Shown: positions 35,326-45,069 of the stretch, one piece after another
Position numbering within the stretch: position 1 is the first letter of the stretch
How the letters are laid out: every line of letters starts with the position of its first letter
Assembly (NCBI GenBank): GCA_015039365.1
Contig: WION01000207.1
Span: 1-64,000, forward strand
DNA length: 64,000 nucleotides
Direction: 5' to 3'
Source: Amanita rubescens
Lineage: Eukaryota; Basidiomycota; Agaricomycetes; Agaricales; Amanitaceae
The notes under the pieces: generated by a model
What the model was told of the DNA's origin: nothing
What the model saw: only the letters and a program-made list of their open reading frames with translations
Databases searched by the model: none
Position numbers and translations under genes: made by a program

Positions 35326-36888
35326 TCATCCTAGAATATTAATCCGCCATTTCTTTTTAATGAATTCTACTAGGAATTTGTTTTCATCCATCAATGTTTC
35401 TAAAAGATTCCACAAGTCCAACATTTGAATATCTTCTCGTTTAAAGGATCTTTTGATCTTTGCTTGCCTTATGGGTTCATATATCTTCATAATACGATCC
35501 CTAATTGGCTTTGGCAAGAGATCTTCTTTCCTGTTCATGAACGTATCCTTTGGTACTTTTGGATCAAGCATATCACGAATGAAATTTTGTCGCTTGTTCG
35601 TATACATGAACGTTGCTTCAACTCCATTTAAACCTTCAGCTGAAAGGTGTATCCAATGACTTGCACTATGTATTTTAATAGTGGGATATGGAGTGACATT
35701 GACGGTGATTCCTAGTTCATTTATAAAGAACTGAATTTTCTCTCTATTCAGGTTCTTAGTCATTAAGTCCACTATTTGTTTATTAGTGGGAACGTAATAA
35801 AGATTGACTTCTTTTTGTTCGACACATTCCCTAATATAATGATAGCAAATAGAAATGTGTTTTGACTTGTGCTGTTGTGCAGGGTTTGATGCCAGAAATA
35901 TTGCACCCTGATTGTTGCAAAGAAGATCAATGCCGTTCAAGGGGAAACCTAATTCTTGATATAGGTTCAGCACCCACATAATTTGATGTGAGGCATCAGA
36001 CATTGCCATATATTCGGCTTCCGTTGATGACAACGCAACCATTTTCTGTTTTCGAGAAACCCAACAAACTGCACCCCCTGCCAAAGTTAAGGCATAGCCT
36101 GTAACCAAGACTCTAGTCTCTCTGTCAGATGCCCAATCTGCGTCTGCATAGGCAACAAAGCCTTTCCCATTTCTGGAATAGGTGATTCGTGTGTCAAGGG
36201 TGTGCGCTATATATTTTACTATATAAAGCGCCCTTTGGATGTGGTCATAAGATGGATTAACAGAAAATTGCGACATAAGGATAACAGCATAAGCTATATC
36301 CAGCCTAGTTCCTAAGGCGAGATATAATAACGATCCAATTATTTGCTGATAATAGGATCTGTCTTCAGAGGATGCTTCAGAGGTGTTTTTGACAGGTACA
36401 TATCCTGCGGGTAAAGGAGTTGACACTGGCTTGCAATTTAACAAGCCAAAGCGTTCGACGACTGTCTTTGCATAAGCAGCTTGATCTATTACAAGCATAC
36501 CAATTGCTCGGTCGTAATTGATTCTGATGCCCAAATATTCTTTAACTTTTCCAAGGTCCCAACATTCCCACATTTTCATAAACTCCTTTTTAATATATGA
36601 AATTGTTTCGGTCCTGTCTCCTATGAAAAGTATATCGTCCACATATATTACGCATATGGTAATATCTTTATCTGTGGTTCTGACATATATGCCAGAGTCG
36701 GCTAAGCATCGTTTAAATCCTAGGGACTTCAAGGATTTGTCTGCTTGTTTATTCCAAGCATACGATGCTTGTTTTAAGCCATAAATAGCTTTCTTAAGTT
36801 TATATACTTTAGATTCTTGTCCTTTAATGATGAAACCTTCTGGTTGTTGCATATATATTTCCCTAAGTTGCCATAGAGGAAAGCGGTT
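35326..36888 (-). CDS. Ty1/copia reverse transcriptase and RNase H (C-terminal part of pol)
   Basis: A 508-codon open frame starts at an internal Met (36852), with pol sequence continuing to the insertion site at 36888. It holds the copia reverse transcriptase from KLKKAIYGLKQASYAW, with catalytic CVIYVDDILFIGD near residue 75. The connection region reads ERFGLLNCKPVSTPLP, and RNase H has AYADADWASDRETR, SSTEAEYMAMSDA and KHISICYHYIRE. About 110 residues beyond the usual copia end form a charged tail (for example DRIMKIYEPIRQAKIKRSF). The preceding part of the same gene is at 45075-45595, separated by element A. Remarkably intact for a dead copy, so the insertion of A was recent. Confidence 0.93.
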   Translation of the reverse strand, partial: NRFPLWQLREIYMQQPEGFIIKGQESKVYKLKKAIYGLKQASYAWNKQADKSLKSLGFKRCLADSGIYVRTTDKDITICVIYVDDILFIGDRTETISYIKKEFMKMWECWDLGKVKEYLGIRINYDRAIGMLVIDQAAYAKTVVERFGLLNCKPVSTPLPAGYVPVKNTSEASSEDRSYYQQIIGSLLYLALGTRLDIAYAVILMSQFSVNPSYDHIQRALYIVKYIAHTLDTRITYSRNGKGFVAYADADWASDRETRVLVTGYALTLAGGAVCWVSRKQKMVALSSTEAEYMAMSDASHQIMWVLNLYQELGFPLNGIDLLCNNQGAIFLASNPAQQHKSKHISICYHYIRECVEQKEVNLYYVPTNKQIVDLMTKNLNREKIQFFINELGITVNVTPYPTIKIHSASHWIHLSAEGLNGVEATFMYTNKRQNFIRDMLDPKVPKDTFMNRKEDLLPKPIRDRIMKIYEPIRQAKIKRSFKREDIQMLDLWNLLETLMDENKFLVEFIKKKWRINILG

Positions 36889-37216
36889 TGTAACGTTCTT
36901 ACTGAAAGGAACCTAATAAGGTTCCAACTTAATCACCCCTTGCGTCTTGCACTGAATCAACATGTATATGTGATACCGTGCGGTGTACGCAAGTGGGGTA
37001 AAGTAAGGTGTAAGATGATGTCACAATGTGTGACAACCTACCATATATGTACCGTAACATAACTATCTACGAGAATAGAGGAAAACTATCTACAGGGAAT
37101 AAATGAGGGAGCTAAACGTAGCTCCCATCCTCGTATTTGGAGATCCTCAAGGGATCTCCCATCTTGATGAGTATCTTGATGAATATGTACGAGAGCTACA
37201 TAGTAGCCCCGTTACA
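36889..37216 (-). repeat. 3' LTR of element A
   Basis: 328 bp with TGTAACG and CCCCGTTACA edges. It contains hairpins GGAACCTAATAAGGTTCC (36908-36925), GGAGCTAAACGTAGCTCC and GGAGATCCTCAAGGGATCTC. It is the 3' LTR because the polypurine tract adjoins it. Confidence 0.92.
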
Positions 37217-37229
37217 TCCTCCCCCACAA
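37217..37229 (-). other. Polypurine tract of element A
   Basis: TTGTGGGGGAGGA on the minus strand lies immediately before the TGTAACG start of the 3' LTR. A second GTGGGGGAGGATGTG copy occurs about 110 bp inward (37322-37336), which might be an old LTR edge or an internal tract. Confidence 0.7.
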
Positions 37230-39699
37230 GATTGCATTACAATCTTAAGAAATGATGATATAAATGTCGTATATCTTCGAAAATTGTGTCTTAAGATCTT
37301 CGTGAGGTGTTAAACACTCGTCACATCCTCCCCCACTCGCCATAGGTCATGGGCGATGTATAGGAATACGGGAGAGGCTTGCATATGCATTGAACTTGCT
37401 TGGGAGAGTAGGAAAGAGGGGAGAGAACAATGATTCCACTGAAGTAAAATCTGATTTCTCCCCGAGGATGTAGGGAATAGCAGGTAGAGTCTATCCCCGG
37501 TAAAAGCGAACATCTACGGTGTTGTTCACTTGTAGTTTGGGCCTGCAGAGTATTCGACGTGTGGGCGCGTCGAAATTCGGCGTAACTTCTGAGTATGGAA
37601 GGTGGTCACGTGAATGTGACAGCAGGCTGAGGCAGATGCGTCGAAATGAATTGCGCTCGGTTGGGCATTGTCGTGGATGGTCCCGATGACTTGGATAGGA
37701 TGCCTAGGGTGAGGGCATTGCTCGTGCAAAGTGTGAAGTCGAACGGTTGAAACGGGGACGCTCCATAGGCTTTCAACGTCGAGAGATCGGTACTGGTTGA
37801 AAGGGAATAGCCGGGATCCGGTGGTCATGTGACACGCGCGACTTGCGCGTCAAAATCCGTTTATTGCTAGGGGCTCTAGCAATAATCCAAGGCGGGAGGG
37901 AGCTCCGAATCCAGGAGCTCTCCAAGAATCCAATACGGCTTCAAGAGCCGTGTACTATCCTGGTGAAGATCGAGAGGACTCAGAGGAGAGGGAGAAAGGA
38001 GACGAGACGGCCGTGAGGGGATGGAGGCTAGGGCATATGGTGCATCTCTTCAAGTCTCTTCTTTCGTTTCTTCCTTTCGTTCCATTCGGCTTGCTGATAT
38101 GATTGCTGGGCTAGCGCGATGGAACTTCAACGCTGAATGGGGACCGATCTCGGGGGATAGGAAATGGAGAATAGGGACCAGATAGACATGGTCCCGGGAT
38201 AACAGATGGGTTTCTCCCCCACATGACGTACTTTGGGGAGAAGGGAATGGTGCAGATGCCGGGTAAGTACCTGATATCTTTCCTGTCGATGTGGTTGACG
38301 AGCGTCTGAGCCTAGACGCATATAACAGGCAGATAGCGAGAGCTTGTCCTCTCGTGTGTTTGATAGAAGGGAACGGGCTCAGGAACGGCCCGTTTGACAT
38401 TATAGACGAATGGGGAGCTGAGGGAATGCGAGAGCTGATGCGGAAGAGCAGGACGAGACGAAGGCGGGGATTCCGGGAGAGGTACGTTCTTTTCTTTCTA
38501 TTTCTTCGTTTCTCGCTGACCGATTTCTTTAAGCCGTGTCTTATCGATTCACAGGACTCAGAAGCGAGTCCTTTATGGATTTCCCACCGAATGGACGAGA
38601 GGCAAGAGGGAAGCGATGGGTTAGCTTCAGGACTAGGTAAGGCCTGTAGCTCTCTTTGCTCCTTTGCTTGTAGTAACTGCATCATATAGGCGCGGCATCT
38701 TATGCAAATCGACCGTCAACGTCAAGGAATGGGACTCATTCGAGTCCCGAATGTGTTCGGAGAGTTCGTTGGAACTCTCCATCGTTTTGTACAATCGATC
38801 CTAACTAACACGCCCAGCGTCTCTTCCCCTTCAAGAAGGAAAAAATGGGCATATATATTAATTGAGGGAACTCTTGTATGAGTTCCCGTGGGTTGTTGAG
38901 GGTATAGGCACTTTGGTAAGTCTTTTTATACCCGGGGATTGATGATTTACTGATGACCTGAATGTAGCGTCGTCTTTTGTCCGTTATAGGTGGTTTACGG
39001 CCGGGAGAAGGAGTAGACGATGTAGACGAGGGATGGCTGCGAGGGAGCAGCTTCGAAAGCAGGTGCGTTCTCGTTTTCTGTTCGTTCTGATTTGTATTAA
39101 CTGCGTCGTATAGATGCAGTTATCCCGGTTCGTCGGACAATAAGGGGAGAGGACTCAGTATGAGTTCTCTCCAGGGTTTGTGTTTGAGACCTGGACAGTT
39201 CGTCGGTCTCGAGGGTAGGACTATGCGTCGCCCTCTCGCGTATTGGAACGAACGAGGGCCAGGAGGCATTCCCGAGGACGCGCTGTCGAATGGATGGACA
39301 GGGAGGACTTAGTGGTGAGTCCTCCGGTAAATATTAGTGGAGAGTTCGTTGTAACTCTCCGTTTTTTAGGCTCATGATGAATCTAACTTGACTCATCACG
39401 AGTTTCTTCCCTTTTTACAAAGGGAAGGGTTATAATTAAGTCAGGGAGTCTCCTTCCGAGTAACTTGATTAATTTAGGTGAATTGTAAGTTCATATCTTG
39501 ATTATATCCATTTTGCTGATAGATTAGATATGTTCATAAATTTACAGATTTACAGGTGTGGAGGGCTCGAAATTAGCCCTCCTAATCAATTCGCAATTGC
39601 CACAAGAGGCTGAGCGACGAACGAGACGATGGAACGGCAATAACGTGAAGATATCACGGGAACGCTCGTGAATCGGGAGATGTCGACATTTGACGGTCG
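37230..39699 (-). other. 3' untranslated-type region of element A
   Basis: Downstream of the giant frame the DNA is conserved with element B but frames are short. The longest, 38050-38685 minus (211 codons), is not preserved as a frame in B, so it is probably not a gene. The plus strand shows intron-like pieces (GTACGT near 38481 with CGCTGACC, and GTGCGT near 39063 with TATTAACTGC and TATAG). Short hairpins such as GGGCAGTATTCGTACTGCCC (39742-39761) are frequent. Confidence 0.5.
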
Positions 39700-40636
39700 T
39701 CACGGTCTCAGGTGGCTGATGCGAAGAAGATTGGATGGTATGGGCAGTATTCGTACTGCCCGATATAAGGGTGAGTGGTATTCACCCATGTTGATTGTTT
39801 TATTGACGACGAAATAGTTTTCAAGTTGTCTCGAATTGACCGCAATGTTGGGCGGTTTACAGCGGGCGCGCCAAATGCGTTCAACGCACACAGAACCAGG
39901 AGTTTCCGCCCACCACAAAAGCTCGGGCGGAAGTGAGGGTAGCCCGTTCGTTGCGGCCTTGACGTCGACATAGGCATAAGAAGGAGAGGCTGAAGTGGGA
40001 GACACGTCGTCCTCGATGTACTCGTGGATGATTGTGTACTCCGTCTCTTCGGCCTCGCAATGCCTGATTGCACAGAAGGTAATGACACTGAGGACCCGTG
40101 TCATTCTCAACGATATGCCAAGACTATAGTCAAGGTCGAAAGCGACGGCTTGGCTGGTGCGTTCGGGTATAAACGGTATGACGACTACCGTGTAATTAGG
40201 TGAGTACAGATTAATACTCGAGTCGAGTTTAGCATTAACGATATCCAAAAGATATCGTTGGGAGCTTCCGAGCCTTGAGATAGGAAGCTCCGAGGGAATT
40301 GGTTGGAGCTGCTTGATATTCAGCTGTTGAAGGGATAGCGGAGCCGGCTGAGGATCGGCTGGCATACGTGAACGCGGTAGAGGGACCGCGGTGGAATCGG
40401 GTGGGCATCGAACGGTGCTTGTTTTCACGTTACTGACAGCGTATAGGTTGCGCTGCTCAGTTACTGTTCCAGCAGACTGGTATGGAGCATTTTGAGGGGA
40501 CTGGGGGCCGAGTTGCGGAGTTCTCCCGGTCTTGGATAAGATGGGAGAAGGTTCGGTACATTCGGCCTTTGACTCAGGTGAGTACTCATTAGCACTCGCC
40601 AGGTTGATTAATGTATTGATGACATCCCAAGGGCGT
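39700..40636 (-). pseudogene. C-terminal part of element A's giant ORF, behind a nonsense codon
   Basis: The same frame as the 1258-codon ORF continues after its TGA. It includes RYLLDIVNAKLDSSINLYSP, FDLDYSLGISLRMTRVLSVI, EETEYTIIHEYIEDD and GSVCVERIWRARCKPP, the most conserved stretch between A and B. It ends at a second TGA (39700-39702). In B both positions are CGA, so each stop in A is one C-to-T change. This C-terminal 200-residue segment is less repetitive and more conserved than the middle, so it may be a folded domain. No family is recognised. Confidence 0.8.
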
Positions 40637-40638
40637 TG

Positions 40639-43600
40639 TCAGGATGTTTGAAACCAGTCAAGATCAAGACTTGACTGTGTGAATGGATGGACTAGCCGAT
40701 GCGAATCAAGGAAGACGGGTCTCGGCTGGAAGGATGGAGATGTCTGCGCAGGATAGGTGAATGCAGACGAGCATAACGGCGTGAGGGCCGTATTGGGTGC
40801 AGGTGAGCATGAGTTTATGCTCATTTCCACGTTACTGACAGCGTGTAGGTTCCGCTGCCATTGGTTGCTCGCTTCGTTAAGCGTAGGTCCAGGAAGCCGT
40901 GGGATGGCTTCCGATTGTCCAGAGGAGAGCTCATTAGCTCTCCGAGCCTTCAGCTGCTGAAGGACAGCATTGGGTCGTATTGGAGAGGGTTCCGACTCTT
41001 CTTCAGATTCAGGTGAGCGTATTGTTATGCTTGCTTCTATTTTATTATTGACGACTTGTACGTTCAGTCGTCTAAAGTCCGATTCGGGTTCGGCAATCTT
41101 GTCAGGTGGGACCTCTGGAGAACAACGAACGGATTTGTCGCAAGTGAGGGGGCGTCGGTTGATATGCTCCCGAATATATGCAGCAGCTCTCGCGAGCTGT
41201 CCTCCTTCGTTCCTCGACAGAGTTAGGGCATGTTGGGATTGTCTTCGAGCGGTCCTGGTATAGGGTGAGTGTGGTAGTTCACTCGCCGATGAAGTCTTAT
41301 TGACGAGGTTCAGGACACGTTGTCTTGTTACCACCTCAATAGGTGATAAAGTCTCGTCCAAAGGTGGATGGGTGGATGCTGTTGGCGCAGGACGGATGAA
41401 CGAAGGAACGGAAGTGGAGAATGGCAGCGTGGAAGCTGCTGTATCTTCAGGTATGTTCTCTTCACTTCTATTGATCTGAATGTTGACGACGGTGTCGTAG
41501 ATCCGCCGTTTCTCCCTCCTTTCATCCGAAAGGGAAAGGGTTGAGACTCGTGCGCCGACGAGTCTTTGATTTTGAGCAGAGCGCTCAGCGGAACGCTCAC
41601 AGATTCCGGAGGACTGAGTTGGTCCTCCTTTAGGTTTAACCGATTTTTTAGCTTCTCCGGTAGCAGGAGAAAAGGAGCTTTCACCAGACGGTGGTGAAGA
41701 AAATTCATTGGAGACACGAGAGAGGGTCTCCGGTAAACGGTGTGTAATATTTGTATCTACTACATGATTTGTGTTTACGACGCTCGACGCGCGTTGTTTC
41801 GAAACTGCAGGGAAAGGAAGCGAGGCCCTGTCTCTGGAAGGACGAGTTGGAGGTGCCCGAGTTGAGGAGATTAGGTCGGGCGAGGTTTTCGACAGTGAGA
41901 AGGCCGTCTTGGGTGCAGGTAAGTGTTTGACTGCACTCGTTCTCTTCGCAGGGTTGAATTTCGCCTTTCCTATAGCTGGTTTCTCGACATCCCAACGTTT
42001 CAAAGAGGGAGCCGAGATGTTTCGGTTGGAAGGCTTGATACCAATACGAGAGTTTCCCTTCGGGATCTCTCTGGCTTTGAGAACGGCGTTATTCAACCGT
42101 TCTTTGGCTTTAGCAGGCGGGCAGAGGCTGAATGAAGGTCGGGAGATGGGCAAGACCATCTCCGAGACAGGTTTGACCAATATGGGTATTCGAGCCGATG
42201 TGGGCTCGCGAGCAATATTCGGGGGACTCTTAATGAGTCCCGGGGGTTCTAGAGGGTTGTCCGGCTTCGCAGAGCTTGGACTAGCTTCAGAACGAGTCAT
42301 ATGAACTCGTTCGAGCGTGTTTTGAGTCTCTGGAGCCAAGACTCTCCGACTGGCCTCTTTTATCGCTTGCATGTGTATTTCTTCAAGAGAAAGATGTCGC
42401 AAAGGGCCAGGATGGACAGGAATGGTGACGGGAGCGGATCCTGGTAGCGTGAGGGCTACCGAAGCTTCAGGTATGTTATTTTCTTTAATTTCTTTTTGTA
42501 TACTGATAACGGCGTCTAGCGTACGCCGTTCCTCCCCTGTTTCACCAAAGGACGAAAGAGAGGCGACTTGCTTGTTGGTAAGTCGTCCAAATAGTATGGA
42601 ATGCTCTGCGGAGCGTTCCGGGATATTTGCGGGAAGTTCGAAAGAACTTCCGAGCAGCTTAGCAGCTTGTTTGAGCTGATCCGATTGTTCTAGGTTTGGA
42701 GACGAAGGTGGTTTACCAAATGGCCGGTTGGCGGTTGGTAACGATGCTCCAGAACGAGCATCTGACCTTAGGTGAGCTTTTCTGCTCACCACTTGTTTCA
42801 TACTAATGACGTTAGGCATGTGCCGTTTAGAAACATTCAAAGGAGAAGGCTTGGGCTCGTTCGTGAGCCGGCTTGAGGGGTGGGCCCGTAAAAAGGAGAC
42901 GGGCGAGAGTTTAGACAGCGTGAGGGTTGTCTTTGTCAAAGGTGCATATTTCGAGGCATGAGCTTGTTCCTCTGTGCTAACATCCATGTTTCCACTTCGA
43001 GCATTCAAATTGGATGCGGTTCTGGAGTTAGGAACGCAAGGCGTAGCGGTGTTGACGACTCGAGGCTTGGCCGACCTTTCGACAGGTACCAACAATTCTG
43101 GCAACTGTCGACTCTTAACACACGTAGCAGGCTTCGACGAAGTACGGGAGACAGTCGCTGCTGTCTCCATTGATAATTCCGAGGGGGGTTTCCCAGGAAG
43201 ATCAGTTTTACGAGCTTTCGACAGCTCGTTGTCCGTTAGGGAACTCCAGGTGTTCCTTTGGAGTTCCCGAGGTATAAAGACGGAGTCCGGCTTCAACGAG
43301 CTCAGACGTGTTTGGGAACGAGTCATTTGAACTTGTTCCAATGCGTTTCGAGACTCAGAAGTCGAGTCTCTTGTTCTTCTAACCTCACGTATGGCTCGTG
43401 GAGAGCCATGTTTGCATGAAAGGGCTAGAGGATGGGCCTTGGGTGTAACACGAGGAATAGGGATTGGCGAGGAGATAGGAACGATTTCAGGCAGAGCAAG
43501 TGCTGCCGAGGTATTAGGTGAGGAGATATCTTCACCTTTCGCATGTACACTAACGACGGAGTTATAGACCCGTTGTTCCTCCCGCATTTCATTCGAAAGA

Positions 43601-44415
43601 AAAGGAATCTGGACTTGTGCATCAGTGAGTCCGTCTATCAAGATGGAGCGCTCGGTTACGTGCTCCAAGCTCTTTGGCGTTTCGGGAAGCGTACTAGGTG
43701 CGCTTCCCTCCAGTTCAAGCGGTATTTGGGAATGAGTCATTTGAACTCGTTCCGGCATGTTTCGAGACTCAAAAGGACTCAGGCCGGGATGATGACGCGT
43801 TTGAACGGAAGACGTCGGGGAGTCATTCATAGATGACTCGGAGGTTCTGGGAACCTCCTCTGTTGCTTTGACGGCTGCTGCAGGTCGTGGTCCATCGGTT
43901 GTGCTTGGAAGTTGGCTGGAACCTGGATGAGCTTGGCCGTTAGCGAAGATGGCTGTGCATATCGAGTCCCAATGTTCGACCAACATCCAGAACGACTCGG
44001 ATATTACTTCCGGGTCTATAGAACCATCATATAAGCCTAAATACGCGTCGTGACAGGCGTATTGTGAGTCGCGTGAAAGTGAGTGGTCAAGGTTGAACTT
44101 GAACTGAGAAGCGTGATATTTCGCGACGAAGTCGTCGAACTCAGTTGCGTGATTGAAGATGAGTTGGGAACACTCGGAATAGTGTTCCCGTTTGTGAGCA
44201 GCAAGGGCTTCACGCCAGCTATGTAGGGTACTGGACATTAGGTCCAGTTCCTGAGATGACGTGTAACTGAAGTCTGTTCGAACTTCCCGCTTTCGCTCAT
44301 AACGATTCTCAAGCTCGTAATATATAGTTTTCATTTGTTTTCGAGAAGTACGATATCCCTTCTCCTTCTCGGGAAGGAGTAACTCAGAGAATACCTCGTC
44401 GTAGCAGAGGTTCAT
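40639..44415 (-). CDS. Giant repeat-containing gag-like protein of element A (1,258 codons before a TGA)
   Basis: The ATG at 44415 is the first in the frame and lies about 305 nt after the leader. Residues 1-175 look like a folded helical domain (ELENRYERKREVRTDFSY, EFDDFVAKYHASQFKFNLDH, SESFWMLVEHWDSI). The rest is Ser/Pro/Arg-rich with three diverged repeats, each opening with ERS.......L and holding a phrase like EERRTLDAVISIQKEI, a NIPE..AALTLP phrase and ERVQMTRS. Position suggests a Gag-type role. The gypsy Gag at 34802 has a comparable phrase (SLNSPVPQ against INSCSPAP). No zinc knuckle, protease or polymerase is present. The TGA at 40639-40641 is CGA in B. Confidence 0.8.
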   Translation of the reverse strand: MNLCYDEVFSELLLPEKEKGYRTSRKQMKTIYYELENRYERKREVRTDFSYTSSQELDLMSSTLHSWREALAAHKREHYSECSQLIFNHATEFDDFVAKYHASQFKFNLDHSLSRDSQYACHDAYLGLYDGSIDPEVISESFWMLVEHWDSICTAIFANGQAHPGSSQLPSTTDGPRPAAAVKATEEVPRTSESSMNDSPTSSVQTRHHPGLSPFESRNMPERVQMTHSQIPLELEGSAPSTLPETPKSLEHVTERSILIDGLTDAQVQIPFLSNEMREEQRVYNSVVSVHAKGEDISSPNTSAALALPEIVPISSPIPIPRVTPKAHPLALSCKHGSPRAIREVRRTRDSTSESRNALEQVQMTRSQTRLSSLKPDSVFIPRELQRNTWSSLTDNELSKARKTDLPGKPPSELSMETAATVSRTSSKPATCVKSRQLPELLVPVERSAKPRVVNTATPCVPNSRTASNLNARSGNMDVSTEEQAHASKYAPLTKTTLTLSKLSPVSFLRAHPSSRLTNEPKPSPLNVSKRHMPNVISMKQVVSRKAHLRSDARSGASLPTANRPFGKPPSSPNLEQSDQLKQAAKLLGSSFELPANIPERSAEHSILFGRLTNKQVASLSSFGETGEERRTLDAVISIQKEIKENNIPEASVALTLPGSAPVTIPVHPGPLRHLSLEEIHMQAIKEASRRVLAPETQNTLERVHMTRSEASPSSAKPDNPLEPPGLIKSPPNIAREPTSARIPILVKPVSEMVLPISRPSFSLCPPAKAKERLNNAVLKAREIPKGNSRIGIKPSNRNISAPSLKRWDVEKPAIGKAKFNPAKRTSAVKHLPAPKTAFSLSKTSPDLISSTRAPPTRPSRDRASLPFPAVSKQRASSVVNTNHVVDTNITHRLPETLSRVSNEFSSPPSGESSFSPATGEAKKSVKPKGGPTQSSGICERSAERSAQNQRLVGARVSTLSLSDERREKRRIYDTVVNIQINRSEENIPEDTAASTLPFSTSVPSFIRPAPTASTHPPLDETLSPIEVVTRQRVLNLVNKTSSASELPHSPYTRTARRQSQHALTLSRNEGGQLARAAAYIREHINRRPLTCDKSVRCSPEVPPDKIAEPESDFRRLNVQVVNNKIEASITIRSPESEEESEPSPIRPNAVLQQLKARRANELSSGQSEAIPRLPGPTLNEASNQWQRNLHAVSNVEMSINSCSPAPNTALTPLCSSAFTYPAQTSPSFQPRPVFLDSHRLVHPFTQSSLDLDWFQTS

Positions 44416-44741
44416 TCTCGGGGTATCGTTAGGTGGAGGCTCCGAGTTTCAGGAGCCTCCAGGGACCATTTAGATTGCTTAGGATTCGCTCTAAGTGGTT
44501 GTAGAAGGTGTGGTTGCTTCGTAGAATTGAAATAGCTTGGACAGTGTCACAAGTGTTGTTTCGGGTTTCTGGAGTCCGGAATGCGAGATGGAGGTTCTAG
44601 AGAACCTCCGGGGGTATTGGGGTAGTTGTAGGGCACTTTCTTGGTGTTGTTGAGTGCAGATAGTTTTCGAGAAGAATGAGGATGGTTGAAATCTTCCAAA
44701 TGGGAAGATTGGCACAGTACACTTGTGAAAGTGCAAAAAAG

Positions 44742-45069
44742 TGTAACGTTCTTACTGAAAGGAACCTAATAAGGTTCCAACTTAATCACCCCTTGCGTCT
44801 TGCACTGAATCAACGTGTATATGTGATACCGTGCGGTGTACGCGAGTGGGGTAAAGTAAGGTGTAAGATGATGTCACAATGTGTGACAACCTACCATATA
44901 TGTACCGTAACATAACTATCTACGAGAATAGAGGAAAACTATCTACAGGGAATAAATGAGGGAGCTAAACGTAGCTCCCATCCTCGTATTTGGAGATCCT
45001 CAAGGGATCTCCCATCTTGATGAGTATCTTGATGAATATGTACGAGAGCTACATAGTAGCCCCGTTACA
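44742..45069 (-). repeat. 5' LTR of element A
   Basis: 328 bp, collinear with the 36889-37216 copy. The two differences seen are ACGTG here against ACATG, and GCGAG here against GCAAG. The leader CTTTTTTGCACTTTCACAAG follows on the minus strand. Confidence 0.92.

Larger units (their letters stand above)
36889..45069 (-). mobile_element. LTR element 'A' (8,181 bp), complete, no pol
   Basis: Two 328-bp direct LTRs bound the element, and CGGTT is duplicated at 36884-36888 and 45070-45074 inside the copia pol gene. The polypurine tract next to the left LTR and the leader next to the right LTR show that it is transcribed leftwards. It encodes one giant frame and no protease, reverse transcriptase or integrase. 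LTR and leader blocks match the gypsy at 29298-35211, which could supply the enzymes. The two LTRs differ at two positions only, both CpG versus CpA, indicating a young insertion. Confidence 0.95.

Noticed and set aside
38050..38685. 211-codon minus-strand frame in the 3' region of element A
   Set aside because: The corresponding region of B (about 59000-59500) has only short broken frames, so it is not conserved as coding.
41771..42304. 177-codon plus-strand frame in element A
   Set aside because: It overlaps the conserved giant minus-strand ORF, runs through a donor-like GTAAGT site and in B is shortened to 113 codons. Treated as a shadow frame.
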